From assembly GCA_004380135.1 (NCBI GenBank), contig QXCR01000174.1, positions 1 through 64,000 on the forward strand: a stretch of 64,000 bases of DNA, read 5' to 3'. Both the position numbers and the translations under genes were made by a program. Shown in pieces: positions 20,674-33,443 of this stretch (position 1 is its first letter; the number at the start of each line of letters is the position of its first letter). The stretch comes from Stemphylium vesicarium (lineage: Eukaryota; Ascomycota; Dothideomycetes; Pleosporales; Pleosporaceae). Below the pieces are notes generated by a model that worked only from the letters and a program-made list of their open reading frames with translations, had not been told where the DNA came from and ran no database searches.

Positions 20674-21512
20674 AGTCCAAGTTGGAGGCAAGGATGTGGA
20701 AGGATTGCGAACAATGTGTATATAATCATGCTAGGCTACGACAATGTGTACAGCTACGGCTGGCAGTTAATGGAAATGAACAACAAATTTAAAAAAGTAC
20801 CATCACATCTTGTTCGATTTGTTAAAAAGTTTTGCTCGTATGCGCAATGTGTGTCACGAGCCATCACTCGCGCAGCATACCACATACCACCAATACATTC
20901 ATGGGACCAAGAAAATAAAGAATGTACGAAGCACCCTCAGGTCCAGCTCTCTATTGAAAAGAAAGCCAGACACAACTCAAGGGAGGGCGCCATACCGCAA
21001 ATTACTCTTCCAACGTTCCGTTAAGAGTACACCGTATCGTGTCACGGGACTCCTGCAGGCTCAGAGGCCTGCATCGTTGGTGTGATGTACATGTACATGC
21101 ACATGTAAAAGGGCATCACGATGATCGAACATGGAGAGGGGCGTGAAACGGCACGCGATTCCATGATCAGAGGTAAAAGAAGGGGAAAATGTGACGAGGT
21201 GAAGAGACATCAAGCATCAATATCGTGTCGATATTTGTGCACTTACTGCAACGAGCCTGCCATGACCCGTAGATAAATATCACCCTGTTTCATCGTGATT
21301 CGTTGCCAACTGAAGGCTTTTGCTTTCGGTGGTCATGCAGACTGACCCACCTACCAGAGCTTTCCTGTTCTCGCAACGCCATATTCCGTGCTTTCGTGCC
21401 AAGTCAATGGTGAAGAAGTAAGTGATTGACCCGTACGCCTTGCTAAATAGCAAACCAAAACCCCTGAACCTTTTTACTGCTTGTTGCTTAGTCGTCATCA
21501 TGGAATTTTTGT
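20674..21512. other. Convergent intergenic region
   Basis: The 3' flanks of the peroxidase and of the PRPP synthetase gene. It contains a short ATGTACATG/CACATG alternating stretch at about 21083-21107. No gene is seen. Confidence 0.4.
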
Positions 21513-23367
21513 CTAGTCGTAGTGCATGAAAAGCTGGCTCATGCTCTCGCCATGGTGGTTCCGCCTCACGGCTTCGGCAAGGAGATTGTCAACGTTGATG
21601 ATGACCAGCTTATCTCCACTTGCTTGGGCGAGCTTGTGTTCGGGAATCGGGAAGGCGTTAGTGATGACAATCTTGTCAATGACATCGCAGTTGCTCATTT
21701 CCTCGAGGCAGTCGCCGCCGAAAATACCATGTGTAGCGAAGCAGTACACCTTGGTGGCACCGCCACGCTTAACAACAGTCTCGGCGGCGGCAATCCACGA
21801 CGCAGACTTGTCCATCATGTCGTCGACAATGAAGACGGGGCGATCCTTGACGTTTCCGACGAGAGTGACCAGAGTCTCGAGCTCGGGGTTCTTGAGATCT
21901 TCCTCTTCGTCCTCTGATGAGGCGGCAGCGTCGTAGGTTCCGCCGAGGGCATGCGAATGTTCCGTCTCTCTGTTACGGCTGGAGGATGCATTCGAGACGA
22001 ATGAAGACATCATGTGTGTGGGTATGTCGTCGTTTTCACCTTCCGACGGGGGACGGTTGCGCCAGGTGCTGTGTGAGGTCGCGGACATGGAAGGCGAAGG
22101 GTGGGTTTCGTCGACGATATGGCCCTGAACGAGACGTCCGTGAATGACGTTGCGCGCACGCTGTGGTTTGTTAGCATAGCCATGGAAGTTGGTGGGGTAG
22201 GCAAACCTCGTCAGTGTATTCCTCAGCCCCGCTCTCGTCTGCACTCTGCTCCTCGGGCTCTTCCTCGTGGTTCTCAGCATCCGTTCGGATGGGTTCCAGT
22301 GGCACTTCAGGCTCAATAATGGAGCCTGCCCGCATCGATTTGGAGAGCGGGTGGCTTCCTGTTGGCTCCGACCAGCCATTGACCCGTCGTGTCAGTGGAT
22401 TGACCAGCGGGTTCGTGGTAGTACGCCTGAGGCTGGATTTGCCCGGCTCCGCCTTGGGATCGATTGTGATACTACTGATTGGTGTGACATCAGCATCGGC
22501 CTCCAACGCAGCCCGAACCAGATCTGGCGTCTCATAGGTGCCATCGAGCCTCAACTGCTCGAACATGGCACTCTCATTCCAGTGTACGGCTGTGCCCGCC
22601 CGGCGCCTGTCGGTCGTGACAATGCCAAAGCTGAGCTTCAACGCGTCCGCCAGCGACGTGACGCGCTTTGTACCGCCGGGATTCTTGCTAACAACCACGG
22701 CTTCTCTCCAGTTGGGCACATTGACGCGTATCCAGCGGGAGAGCAGAGGTTCGGCGACGAGGTTGTCCACAGGGCACTTGAAGAAGCCCTGCATCTGCGA
22801 GGCGTGCAGATCGATGGTCATTACGTGGCTGACACCGGCAATGTGCAGTAGGTTGGCGATCATGCGCGCCGTGATGGCACCGCGGTGCTGCTTCTTCTTG
22901 GACTGGCGCGAGTAGGGGAAGTAGGGCATGACGGCTGTGACAGATTTGGCTGAGCCACCTTTGCAGGCCGAGATCATAATCAGCAGCTCCATCACCGAGT
23001 CGTTGATTCTGACCCATTAGCCATTTGGCACACGACAGGGCGGAGCTACGCACTTCTCGCTCCCACTCTGGACGATGAAGACATCTTTATTACGGATCGA
23101 CGTATCTAGGCGCAGTCAGCACATGAGCGAGGCAGGCGTGTCAGCAAACCCACGGATCGTGACTGAAGTCTCTCCGTTCTTAAATTTGCCCAGCGTCGCA
23201 GAACCAGGCCTCATGCCCAGCCTGTCGCAAATGCCCTCGACGAGCTTGGGATGCGAGGTGCCGCCAAAGACGATTGCGCCCCTCATCGTGGGCGGTCCGA
23301 GTAGGGTGACGTTCTCGTAGTGAGCAAATTGTTGTGAAGGCCGCTGAGGCCAAAAATTGTTCGACAT
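21513..23367 (-). CDS. PRS5: Ribose-phosphate pyrophosphokinase subunit, Prs5-like with long inserts
   Basis: A PRPP synthetase-family protein, feeding nucleotide, His and Trp synthesis. Four exons on the minus strand: 23367-23154, 23105-23054, 23008-22207 and 22160-21513, giving 571 aa against about 320 for a plain PRS. The N-lobe is conserved (GGTSHPKLVEGICDRLG, KFKNGETSV, VMPYFPYSRQSKK, then DLHASQMQGFF at about 156-165). A long insert near 270-355 is acidic. A second, Ser-rich acidic insert lies at about 375-450. The PRPP-loop region near 468-480 reads VDDMMDKSASW, lacking the usual D-T-x-G-T. Large non-homologous inserts and a divergent loop recall yeast Prs1/Prs5, which act in heteromeric complexes and cell-wall integrity signalling, so a regulatory subunit is inferred. 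The exon 3 donor GTTTGC is weak, but the frame and branch site fit. Confidence 0.88.
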
Positions 23368-26300
23368 TGCTGCTAATCATCGGCAGTCGGGCCTTGGACG
23401 TGCCCCACTACCCGCTCGATCGGGCAACGAACACCGCCTGACTCGCCCTCACCAACACCCGTTGACGCACCAGCTGGGGGGGTGAAGCTGGCTATCAATC
23501 ACAGTCTGGAGGACGTCTGGACCCTGGAAGGAATCGGCAGAATGGAATAATAGACAACCAGACTCTCGACCGTCTTTATGTCCACACTCGCACCACTCAA
23601 GCGTCTTACAAGCTGCTGCTGCGCTGGCACGCGACCAAACAATAGACCTCTCTGGCCAGTAATGCTTCTTATGTAGGCCACGATGCGCCATCGTACCTGC
23701 AGACGCTATTAGTCCCTGCCTTTGCACATGTCATCGAGGGTGCATTTTTAGATGCGCTATAGATTCGTAGCTGGCATCCACTACACAATCATCGTGGCGA
23801 GATTGGGAGATAGTAGACATCGACGAGAAACCCGGCCATGCACTGAGTCAGCTGACAAAGTACTACCAATGCGTATAGGATGAGTGCTCAATATCTCCAT
23901 CGGAAGCTGCGCTTGACAGTTACTCGGTCAAGGAAGTAGCCCCAACATGCTGTAGACCTGGTATATTGCAGTCATCACTCTGATGTCAAGACATCAACAA
24001 TCAGCAAACCCATAGGGCATCTCGCTCGGGCATCTCGTTCGGGCAGCCTTGTTTTGCTGCACAGGTTGCACAAGCTCACCGCCTGCTTCGTACTCCCATC
24101 TTCTCGGTGCTGACTGCTAAACGTTGCTCAAGCTACATATTCCTCCACAACGGCAGTCAACCGATTGGTGGCTGCCCTGTTTGAGTCGTAGCCGCTCGGA
24201 TTTTCTTCCGAGCCCTATGCATGCTCCCCAGAAAATTCGTAGACGTCATAGCAGGCTGGCTGCCGTGTTCGGTTTGGTGATGCATTAGTCACGCGAGCCG
24301 TCAGGCGCTATCGTTGACTGCAACGTCCCCCCCCCCACTGTAGACATGTTCTTGGTATTGTTGGGATTGGGTTCGAGTAGAATGTCTGGAGCGTCTACCC
24401 TGAAGAAAAGAAACTTCTACATAGGATAACCCAAACCGAAGCCATGGTTCGGCGTTGGTTCATCAAGACGCTCTGTGGACCATTTTCGGTCATGTGGGCG
24501 TCCGAGCCCTGCCTCGAAGATGGCCAGGGCGTTCGAGAAAACGCAGCGGTGAGCTGGTGACACCATACCAGGTAGTCGACCTGGATTCCGGAATAGGAAG
24601 AGCGACCAGCTACATGCAAAAGTAAGAGAACTTGTGGTGTGCAGGAAGCGGCTTTTGGCTCATTCGTACCACAATTGAATACGCTCAAACGAGAATGAGG
24701 GCGCCCTCCAACCAAAGGGGTCAGATCATCGCGATCCTCGCGGTTCTTTTGATCCTCAAACAATGTACTGAGATTCATAAGGCTGCGAAGAAACACCCCG
24801 ATTGGCTGACGCATCTGCAGCATGGCGGACACTAGTATGGGCTGCCCGCCACCGAGCACCAGGTCTTGGGTGTGTTGGCTTAAGTCTCGTCGCAGTGTTT
24901 GGTTGTGCATGGGCCCTTGCTTTGGTGCTATGCGTGGACAATCTTGGTGAAGTGACAGAAAACGGCGTACACGACAGCAATGCAGAGCGCTACGCTGGCC
25001 AATCGAGACACTGTTGATGAGAAACGGCATTTCCAAGAACCTGGTCCAAGGTAGGAATGGAATTGAGCGCGGATGGCACGTCGTACGCGGTGTGTTCTAC
25101 TGGAGCAACTGCTTCTGAGCAGCAAAAGTCGAGAATGGCGTGATTGAATATTTCCTCGGACGTGCAACGAGCTCCGGCTGATGGTCTTTCTGGATCGCCG
25201 ATGCAGATATTTGCCAGGTCTCAGGAGAGACAGTAGGAACGCGAGGATAGGCCCAGCTCGGCGACCATTTGAACCCCCCTGCAAGTCGCATGGTGGGTAG
25301 GATTAGGCGCATTGCAGCAATGTCTGACTGGCATGATGCCGAGGGGTATATCTAGAGGCAGGACGTGGCGGTACCCATGACTACACAGCGACTGCTCAAA
25401 CGACTAGCGACAACTATGACAAGCGGTTGAAATCCTTCTCGGGCCCCTACGCAGCGTGGACTGCAAAAAAGTGTCGCGTGGAGACGAGACAAGCGTCCTT
25501 GGCACGTTTGTGACGAGTGCTGGAGCTAGCATGAACGGGTAGTGGTCCCGCCAGGAGATGACGCGCGCATTTGTCGACACGCAGGACGCCACACGGGCGC
25601 CATGGTCACAAGCAGACGTGATGGTTGCACGATCTTGCATTGTGGCACCGACCGCCAGGTTCAGTCCGATCCGGTGCAACCGAGCAGATTGCAACCGAGC
25701 GTATAGCTCTGGCCGACTATAAAACAAAGTCGGGGCATGGTATCCACATGGGTACTATCCAGGCCTGCGCTGCATATTGATGGAGACATCAGGATCAAGT
25801 CTGGCTGCGTTGCTGGCTGGGTATGCAATCCAATCTCATGCAGTTGCTGACGATCAAACCTCGAATTAATCCAATTGTGCAGCGGGAGACGGAGTTGCTG
25901 CGAGACCATTTTTTGTTCTGATATCATCAGGTCCGTTGTTGTTGACCACCCGACTGGTACATTGGCAAACAATGCTATGAGAGCCATCGCCGAGCTTCTC
26001 CTGACACATTTCGATTAAGTGCATATGGTTCATCCACATACGGAGCCAGAAGAGGGGTCTTTATGGGCAATGGTGGCTTGTTATGATCTCTCTGGGCTAT
26101 CAAGCCATGCCGCAACTCGATGAGGTAGGTTGCACACGGTTTCGGTACACCATATACCATGGATTCAGAAGCAAACATCCGACATGTAGCTGGGAGTGCA
26201 TCTCCCGCAAGCCATATTGGCCCAGAGCTAAGCTGGCGCCTGCCCTTTCCGTCAGAGTACGTACTGGACAAAGCATGCAAGCCCACAAGACAGACTCGGT

Positions 26301-27854
26301 CAGCGGGCAACTGTGGATCTGCGCGCCACAGCAGGACGCGCAAGACGAGGCTGCATGTACCCGCGCCACCCAATTGAACCGGGCTGGAGGTTGACATGGC
26401 TCAGTGGACTACTTCACCTTGTCCCACCCGCGTCGATTACTGCATTTGGTTGGTAAATGTCAAGGGTAGCAACTGAGGCCATGACGATTCTCAATGAAGA
26501 AGGCGGCGCGGCCATGGGAGGCAGAAGGGTGGTAACGCGAGGGGCCATGGTTGTGTAGCATGGGGTCAAGATAACGGCGGGCTCGAAACGACAGTTGGAT
26601 GGAGCCAGGCCACTTGACGGCGCTTTTTTCGCAGCGGAAAGCAGGAGTTTGCGCAAGAAGGCCCTTTGATTGGGTTGTCAAGTTCGTACCGGAACGAAGA
26701 AGCAAAGAAGACAGGCAAGAAGACGAGGAAACGGCATGGGTGGAGGCGCATGCATGGCGACGTTTTCGGCAATCGTGTCTGGGCCACCTGGCAGCCCATG
26801 CGGCTCAAGATGGTGCCGCTGTTAGCACCAGTCTTTGGTGAGAGCGGTCGACGCGATTGGCGCATTTATTTTCCGACATCGGTGAGAGCAGAGCAAAGTA
26901 AATACGATTGAGGAAGATCGTGACGGCGTTTCAGCGTGATAATGGATGGGGCCGCCTGGAAGCGGCCTGGAGAAGGGCAGGCGCCGAAGTAATATTGCCG
27001 ACCCTGGTGCAGCCTAAGCTCCTTCGGCGTTGCAGTGCGCAGAGTCGCAGACAGACGGCGGATTGGCCGCCAATCGAAGGCCACCCCTGACGAGTAGTCC
27101 GCGAGCATGTCTCGATACAGACGACTGCACATATGCCATCATAGAACCGCGCCGCGCGACCACGGTTTGGTGTGACACATAGTCTTCGGCTGCGCCATGC
27201 TCGAAGCATCTCGGAACATTCACATCGCGCCCTCCCCTGCCCACCCAGGGTGCCGCCGCCATGTGAAGAGATGTTACCATGGCCGCGGCTGCGGAACGGC
27301 CAGCCCTCTCTTTCTCTCCTACTCTCAGAGACGGCTTCATACCGGGCGACGCCCTGGACCGGCCTGGTCGGCGGCCCTCTGGTGTCACCATCCAGTGTAT
27401 CTTTTGCTCTATCGGTCCGGTAGCCATCCGCATTCGACCCTCGCTGTCCAGGAAAGCAAGACGGCAAGACGGCTGCGCGCTGCTACTCGTTGTACATTAC
27501 CGCGCCCAGTGGAGATGGGTTCAGCTCCTTTTGCAGCCAAAGTTTATTCTCCACTTGTCCCAGGGTGTCAGAGAGTCAGTATAAGACGGACCAAGATCCG
27601 CGTCGTTAGCGTCTCCAGGTTAGCAACAAGCAAGCCCTGGAGTCGTTCCTTCTCCATATCCAACTCCCAACCGAGCTCTATTCCCCTTGTACACCTGCAC
27701 TTTCTTTTGCCAGCCACGATCCAGAGCTCCCTGAGCACCCTCGCCTCTAATCCTATTCCCACCCTAGCTGCTAAGATCCTGCCGCGATTATTCATGTCAG
27801 TACTTCACTTCGGTCACTATATGTAGCCTTGCCGCCCCCGTCACTTCCTCTAAC
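23368..27854. other. Gene-poor 4.5-kb region
   Basis: No supported gene. Many overlapping open frames exist on both strands (for example 24395-25036 minus, 25975-26397 minus, 26931-27467 minus), but none has family motifs and most begin without ATG. A run of ten C lies at about 24328-24338. The last 250 bases (about 27600-27850) are pyrimidine-rich and resemble the promoter and leader of the next small gene. Confidence 0.45.
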
Positions 27855-28070
27855 ATGCGCACAGTCTTTCCCGTTGATTTACCATATTCCGACCCTTTCA
27901 CCTTCACTATGGCCCGCCCAAGCTGCTCCCACAGCTTCAAGCTGATCAAGTCGGATACCACTCTCGTCGTCTGGAACTGCAACTTGTGCCACAGCGGGCC
28001 CTTCACCTCCATCTACGAGTGCGAGCAATGCAAGCTCAAGACTTGCCGGCCATGTGCGTCGAAACCATGA
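27855..28070 (+). CDS. Tiny Cys-rich, zinc-finger-like protein (71 or 53 aa)
   Basis: Two in-frame ATGs, 27855 and 27909; the second gives a compact 53-aa protein starting MARPSCSHSF and is the more protein-like start. The core has WNCNLCHSGPFTSIYECEQC followed by KLKTCRPCA: four C-x2-C or C-x4-C type pairs spaced like a C1-like/ZZ zinc-binding module, with CSH near the start as possible extra ligands. It has no signal peptide and no other domain. It sits alone in a gene-poor region behind a pyrimidine-rich leader. Zinc binding is inferred from spacing; the biological role is unknown. Confidence 0.6.
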   Translation: MRTVFPVDLPYSDPFTFTMARPSCSHSFKLIKSDTTLVVWNCNLCHSGPFTSIYECEQCKLKTCRPCASKP

Positions 28071-30278
28071 GTGAGTACACACCCATTGCATCCACTGCCC
28101 TGTGCTCCCAATACATGTACGAGGCTATCGTATCGGAAACATCTGTCAAAAACCCAGGTTGGTGGTGCTGACTCGTTGGGTTGCAGATGGATTGCATGGA
28201 TCGCCGGCTACGATCCAAAGCACCCGAGATCCCGGTACCCAGATGCACGCGACAGGTCCAATACACCTCGCTCTCTCATTGGCGACGCACAATGTTTCCG
28301 GATCCCCCCCTGCCATACGGATTTCCTCTGTAACGATTTTTATTAGCATGCATCATGTGCTATCATCATCTTAGCATGGCGTTTGGGCGGTCCGATCAGG
28401 CAAATCACTCTTGTGCCAAAAGGCGACAATTCCACGACAACGGCCCAACTTTTCCTTGTTAAAATCGGCTTCACGACTCGGCGCAGGAGGAAAGGGGTAT
28501 GCGCTTTTACTACGGGTTTCAGCTCTGACAAGGCTTAATCAACATGCCTGGCAGCCGCCGCCCTCCCCGACTCGGAATGCTACCTGACCAGCCTTTCTTT
28601 GAGCACCTCACGGCCGAGAAGCACACTTCACTCCGACTTTTCTTTTGTAGTTTGACAGTACACGAACGGTGCAAACCACTACGCCTTAATGTCTTCTATT
28701 TATATTACGCGTTATCCGGTACCATTGGATGGTCCTGCTAGGCTATCATACTTTTCTATTTAAGCTATATGTACATCTAGACGCCTATGGGTGGGGATAC
28801 TGTTTCACATACCCAGGAGGCGGCACGGCTTGGCAGCTGTAATAGACAACTCTTCAACACGCACACTTGATCTCATCGACCCGCTTATTTCTTGAGTATT
28901 GCAGCGGTAGGTGTGCGAATCTCTATGTCACACGATCTTGAACAACGCCGAGCCTTCCTCGGACATGTTTACGAAGATACGCGTTGCATGTTGGCTAGGA
29001 TCTTCGCATCGCATCCTTCGTATGGGAAACGGTGAAATCAGGCAATTAATACGTCCTGATATTAGGTTCCCCGTGTCTGATACTGATGAGAAACGAACAG
29101 TCTGCCTGACGCGGTCGCCGAAGTCTCAGGGCCTTCACCAACCGCGACCCACCCATGAGATCGCCTGGGCAAGGAATCTGGCCTTTAGGATCTACTCTAT
29201 CAAGGGTCCAGCACATTGCCAGTTTCAGAAGTAATCTGCGAAGCCGAAGGCCGAGAGTGGTAGAAAGCGCGAGCCGTCTGCTCGTGTCGCAGACGAGGTT
29301 TAAGAGTGGATGCAGCCGCTGCAACAAGGCAAAATAGACGACAATTTACCACCGCCATCAAGAGATACCGAAAGCACTTGAGCAGATAGTTTCAAGTCTG
29401 CACGAGATCTGTGGCATGCTCCTGCTGTAAATGATACACTGAACACGCTGACGTAGTCTCCGAAGGGGAAACTCGATTCGCGCGCTTCACTCTGTAAAGG
29501 TGGCACGATGTCGTTCTAAATCTCAGCAAACGGGTTCTCGCACGGTGCACAATCCCAAACGGCCCGCAAGAAGGGTGCTGTCTTCCGAAAATGTCATTGC
29601 TTGAGGATAATCAAAACGAAAAAGATAGCTGCGGGTGAGCCTCGGTGGTGGTGCCTGCCTCTTTCCCGCCTAGCCTTCTCCCCGCGCTCTTTAGCGCACG
29701 GGGCCTCTCGCCGGTCAACACCGAGGCAGGGCGACGAACCATAGCGACGAACCCTGCTGCATTGCTGACCTCGTCTGCCTACAATCGGTATTGCTTACAT
29801 CCTATCAGATGGGTCCTCAACACCACCCCGATGCCATTTTTTCTCATTTCCTGGCCATCCACGATACCTCATGGACGATGTTGCCTTGCGCAGTGAGCGC
29901 TAGAACTTGACGCGTCGCGCAAGCTCTTTCGTGGCGCCACAACAGGTACATGTTCAACAGATATCCGTGACTGCTCTCATCACCCGACACATCACCATGT
30001 GGCAAGCGTTGTATTGGAGCCAGTCAGATATCTGGTTCAGCCGCACACAGCCATAAGCAGCCAATGCATCGGGTTGGCGCTTTCGGCCCCCAACCTGACG
30101 ACTACACATATAATCAATATGCCCATTCAAGCCTTGTCATGGTTTTCATTCTTCTCTTCAATCTCCAGAGACACACCGTGTCCTTGAAGCACTTTTTCTA
30201 GTCATTCTCACAAAATCGATCCAAAGTCAGGCAGCACAGCTGCGGTGTCGCCCGACATCCAATAGAGCGAAAGCAAGC
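28071..30278. other. Intergenic upstream of calpain gene
   Basis: No gene is supported. Open frames at 28911-29234 and 29046-29327 overlap on opposite strands and show no family features. The 3' part should hold the calpain promoter. Confidence 0.45.
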
Positions 30279-33113
30279 ATGGGCTCGGACAGTAGCGAGG
30301 ACTCGCCAACCGGCGCGCCTCAAGAAGCCATCAATGATTTCTGGGACAATTTGATCACAAAGAAGCCAGCCAAGGTCACCAAGATATTCCCACCGAGCCT
30401 GTATGCGAATCTACTCCCCCCGCAACGCAAACTAGGTACCGTCACCGGGAGAAATGCGGCTGAATCATACAAGGCTGCGGCTGCAGAATGTCGCGCTCGT
30501 GTCAAACGCGTCGTCAAAGAATGTATCCGGACGAATGAGAAATTCACTGACCCAGACTTCGACATTGAAAACTTGTCTGACAAGAATCCCCTCGAAGGCC
30601 TCATGTATTGGTACAAGGAGCAAACAACGTCAACACCAGCAGTCAGCGCATCGCAGCTAGGCAGAGCCCTCTCGACTCTCGTTCAAAGTGGTGTGTTCAT
30701 GGGAGATGGTGCAGCCTTCGACTTCGGTACTACCGCCAAGCTGCTTAATTACAAATCGAGCAGGAACAGTACAGACAGCCCACGCTCGGTGCACCGTATC
30801 GATTGGATCTTTGAGAAGCCAGAATTCGTCATCGATGGCTTCTCTAGCTCTGACCTCAAACAAGGCTCGAGTGGTGATTGCTGGTTCATCGCTGCTGTGG
30901 CGACAATCTGCAGCAACCCTGCTTTGATGAACAAAGTCTGTGTCGCGAGGGACGAAGAGTGCGGCGTCTATGGCTTCGTCTTTTACAGGGACGGCGAATG
31001 GATTTGGACTGTTATCGACGATAACCTCTACCTCGGTCAAAGCGACTTCGATGCCGAATGGGGCGACCGATATGATCCAACGAATGCCAAGGAAACAAAG
31101 TATAAGAAGAACTACCAGACTGGGTCGGAGGCGCTCTATTTTGCTTCATGTGACGATGAGAATGAGACCTGGCTTCCTCTTCTGGAAAAGGCGTACGCCA
31201 AAGGTATGTGCTTTGTCTACATTATTCAACTGCATGCAGGCTATGCAAGTATGGCCTCTTTGGCGTACTCGTAATGTTAATTGAAGGGCAGTACATGGAG
31301 ACTACGACGCTATTGCCGGTGGGTGGAGTGGCGAGGCCGTCGAAGACTTGACAGGTGGTGTCACAACCAAGGTCATGACCAACCGCGTCTTGAGTAAAGA
31401 AAAGCTCTGGAAAGAGCTACTGCAAGTTGGCCAAAAGTTCCTGTTCTCCGCTTCCTCTCCGAGTTCAAGCGCGTATGGTGACGACGCTGATGCTCGAAGA
31501 GGTCTCGCCCTAAGCCATGCCTATTCCGTACTAAGGGCTATAGAAGAGGAAGACAAAGAAGGAAACAAATTCAGGCTGGTGCAAATACGCAATCCGTGGG
31601 GCAGAAGAGAAAACGCCAGGGTAGGCGAGTGGACAGGCCCGTGGTCTGACGGGTCCAGTGAGTGGACGCCCTACTGGCTCGAAAAGCTAGACTACAAGTT
31701 CAGGGACGATGGCCTCTTCTGGATGTCCTATGACGAAATGCTCAAACGATTTGACCTGCTCGACCGCACTCGCATTTTCGACGAGCAATGGACTGTTGTG
31801 CAGCGCTGGACTAGCGTGTCGGTGGCTTGGGTCACCGGGTATCTCAACGTTAAATTCTCTGTTGAGATCAAGAAAGCTGGACCAATCGTTTTCGTACTTT
31901 GCCAGGTAAGCATTGACGGGTTATCACCATCTTCACGTACTGATGATATCAGCTGGATGAGCGCTACTTCAAGGGTCTAGAAGGCAAATACGAATTCGAT
32001 CTCCATTTTATATTGCAAGAGAAAGACGCTGCAGCTGGCGATCATCTTGTACGCGCCCGCGGCCCATGGTTCGGAAACCGCAGCATCTCGGCCGAAGTCG
32101 ACCTCGAAGCCGGAGTGTACGAAGTCTTGCCAAAGATCGTAGCAACACGAGACCCAGACGTGCCAGACGTGCAGGAAGTAGTATCGAAGCTTGCCGAGCG
32201 CAACCCACAGAAGCTCAGGCAAATCGGGATAAACTACGATATTGCAAACGCAAAGGGCGTGTTTGAGCAGACGGAGGAAGAAAGGAAGAAGAAGGAACAG
32301 AAGAGAAAGGAGGCAGAGGAGAAGAAGGCGAAAGAGAAGGAGGCCGAAGAACAGGCCAAGGCAGACTTTGAAGCCTGGAAGAAGGAAGAGAAGGCAGAGT
32401 ATGAGGTTTGGAAGCGAAAGAAAGAGCGCAGGGAAAAAGAGCGAGGTGCCAAGTCCAAGGAATATCTCAAAGATAACGAGACTCAGACTGAGCAAAGCGA
32501 AACCACGGCGATTTCAACGGACGATACCACCAACGAGGAAGCCGCTTCCTCTTCCCCTTCCCCTTCCTCTCCCTCTCCCTCTCCCTCTCCCTCTCTTTCC
32601 ACTCTCGAGGAAGACAAACCCCAAAACAACACCGCGGATCTAGCAATCAGGACCGCAGATCCGGAGGCGAATACATCCACTACCGCCAACGGCACCAATA
32701 CTGACAACAACAACAATAACAACAAAAACGACAACAGCGACAACACTTCCCAAGAAACCATCACCACCCCATCCCTCCACTCCCTGACAAACCCCGACTC
32801 CACAACCCACACACCCACCACATCCGAAACCTCAGACTCGCCCCGCCCATCACCACCACCACCACCTCCCCATCTGTACCGCAGTAATATTCCCAGCCCC
32901 GTCCCTCCTCCCCCCGTGGGCCCTCAACTCACCATATCTGCTGCTGCTGCGGCCAAAGAAGAACCCAAGCCGTGGAACGCCGTGTGCGTGATTGGACTTA
33001 GGGTGTACAGTTTCGACCCGGAAGCGAGTATCCAGTTTGTGAGGCCGAAGAATGTGGAGGAAGCGGCTGTTGTGGCTGTTGATGGGGATGGAGCTGCGGG
33101 GGTGGGCTCTTGA
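30279..33113 (+). CDS. Calpain-family cysteine protease with long charged/low-complexity tail
   Basis: Three exons, 30279-31203, 31292-31905 and 31953-33113, giving 899 aa. The calpain catalytic domain spans about 160-460. The triad is complete: Cys201 in QGSSGDCWFIAA, His384 in ALSHAYSVL and Asn409 in IRNPWG. A C2-like beta region follows (about 460-590). There is then a strongly charged Lys/Glu coiled coil (about 600-670), Ser-Pro dipeptide repeats, an Asn-rich run and a Pro-rich segment, ending with a short ordered block (WNAVCVIGLRVYSFDPEA). It lacks the MIT domain expected of PalB/Rim13, so it is probably the second fungal calpain class rather than the pH-signalling protease. It likely cuts proteins at few sites under Ca2+ or complex control; no EF hands are visible. 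Confidence 0.92.
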
Positions 33114-33443
33114 TGGGATGTGATGCGGATAGTTTGTAGAAGTAGGGAAAGGGAAGAGAAGAGATGAGCTGTTTGATGCATTTTCCAGGGCTTTGGAGAT
33201 AGCTGTGGATATATGTGGTTTTCGGGTTGGCTGGCTGGCTCACACACTCCCCTCCTTTTCAATGACACTATAATCTCTTCTCTGTCATCCGATGAACAGA
33301 CATTTCCCTTTTATATTCATAATGGCATTGATTTTCTTATGTGACCTCATGCACTGCAGCAGACTATGCATGTACTGCTGTATCTCATCCCGTGCAATTC
33401 ATCTTCGCTGATCGCTTCCTCGTACCCATCGGCAGTGTACATC
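33114..33443. other. Convergent intergenic region
   Basis: The 3' flanks of the calpain gene (plus) and the SMP/C2 gene (minus). Nothing else is seen. Confidence 0.5.

Noticed and set aside
24395..25036. 213-codon minus frame
   Set aside because: No ATG at its start, no recognisable motif and no splice-supported extension.
26931..27467. 178-codon minus frame with overlapping plus frames
   Set aside because: Composition is non-specific, frames compete on both strands and no family features appear.
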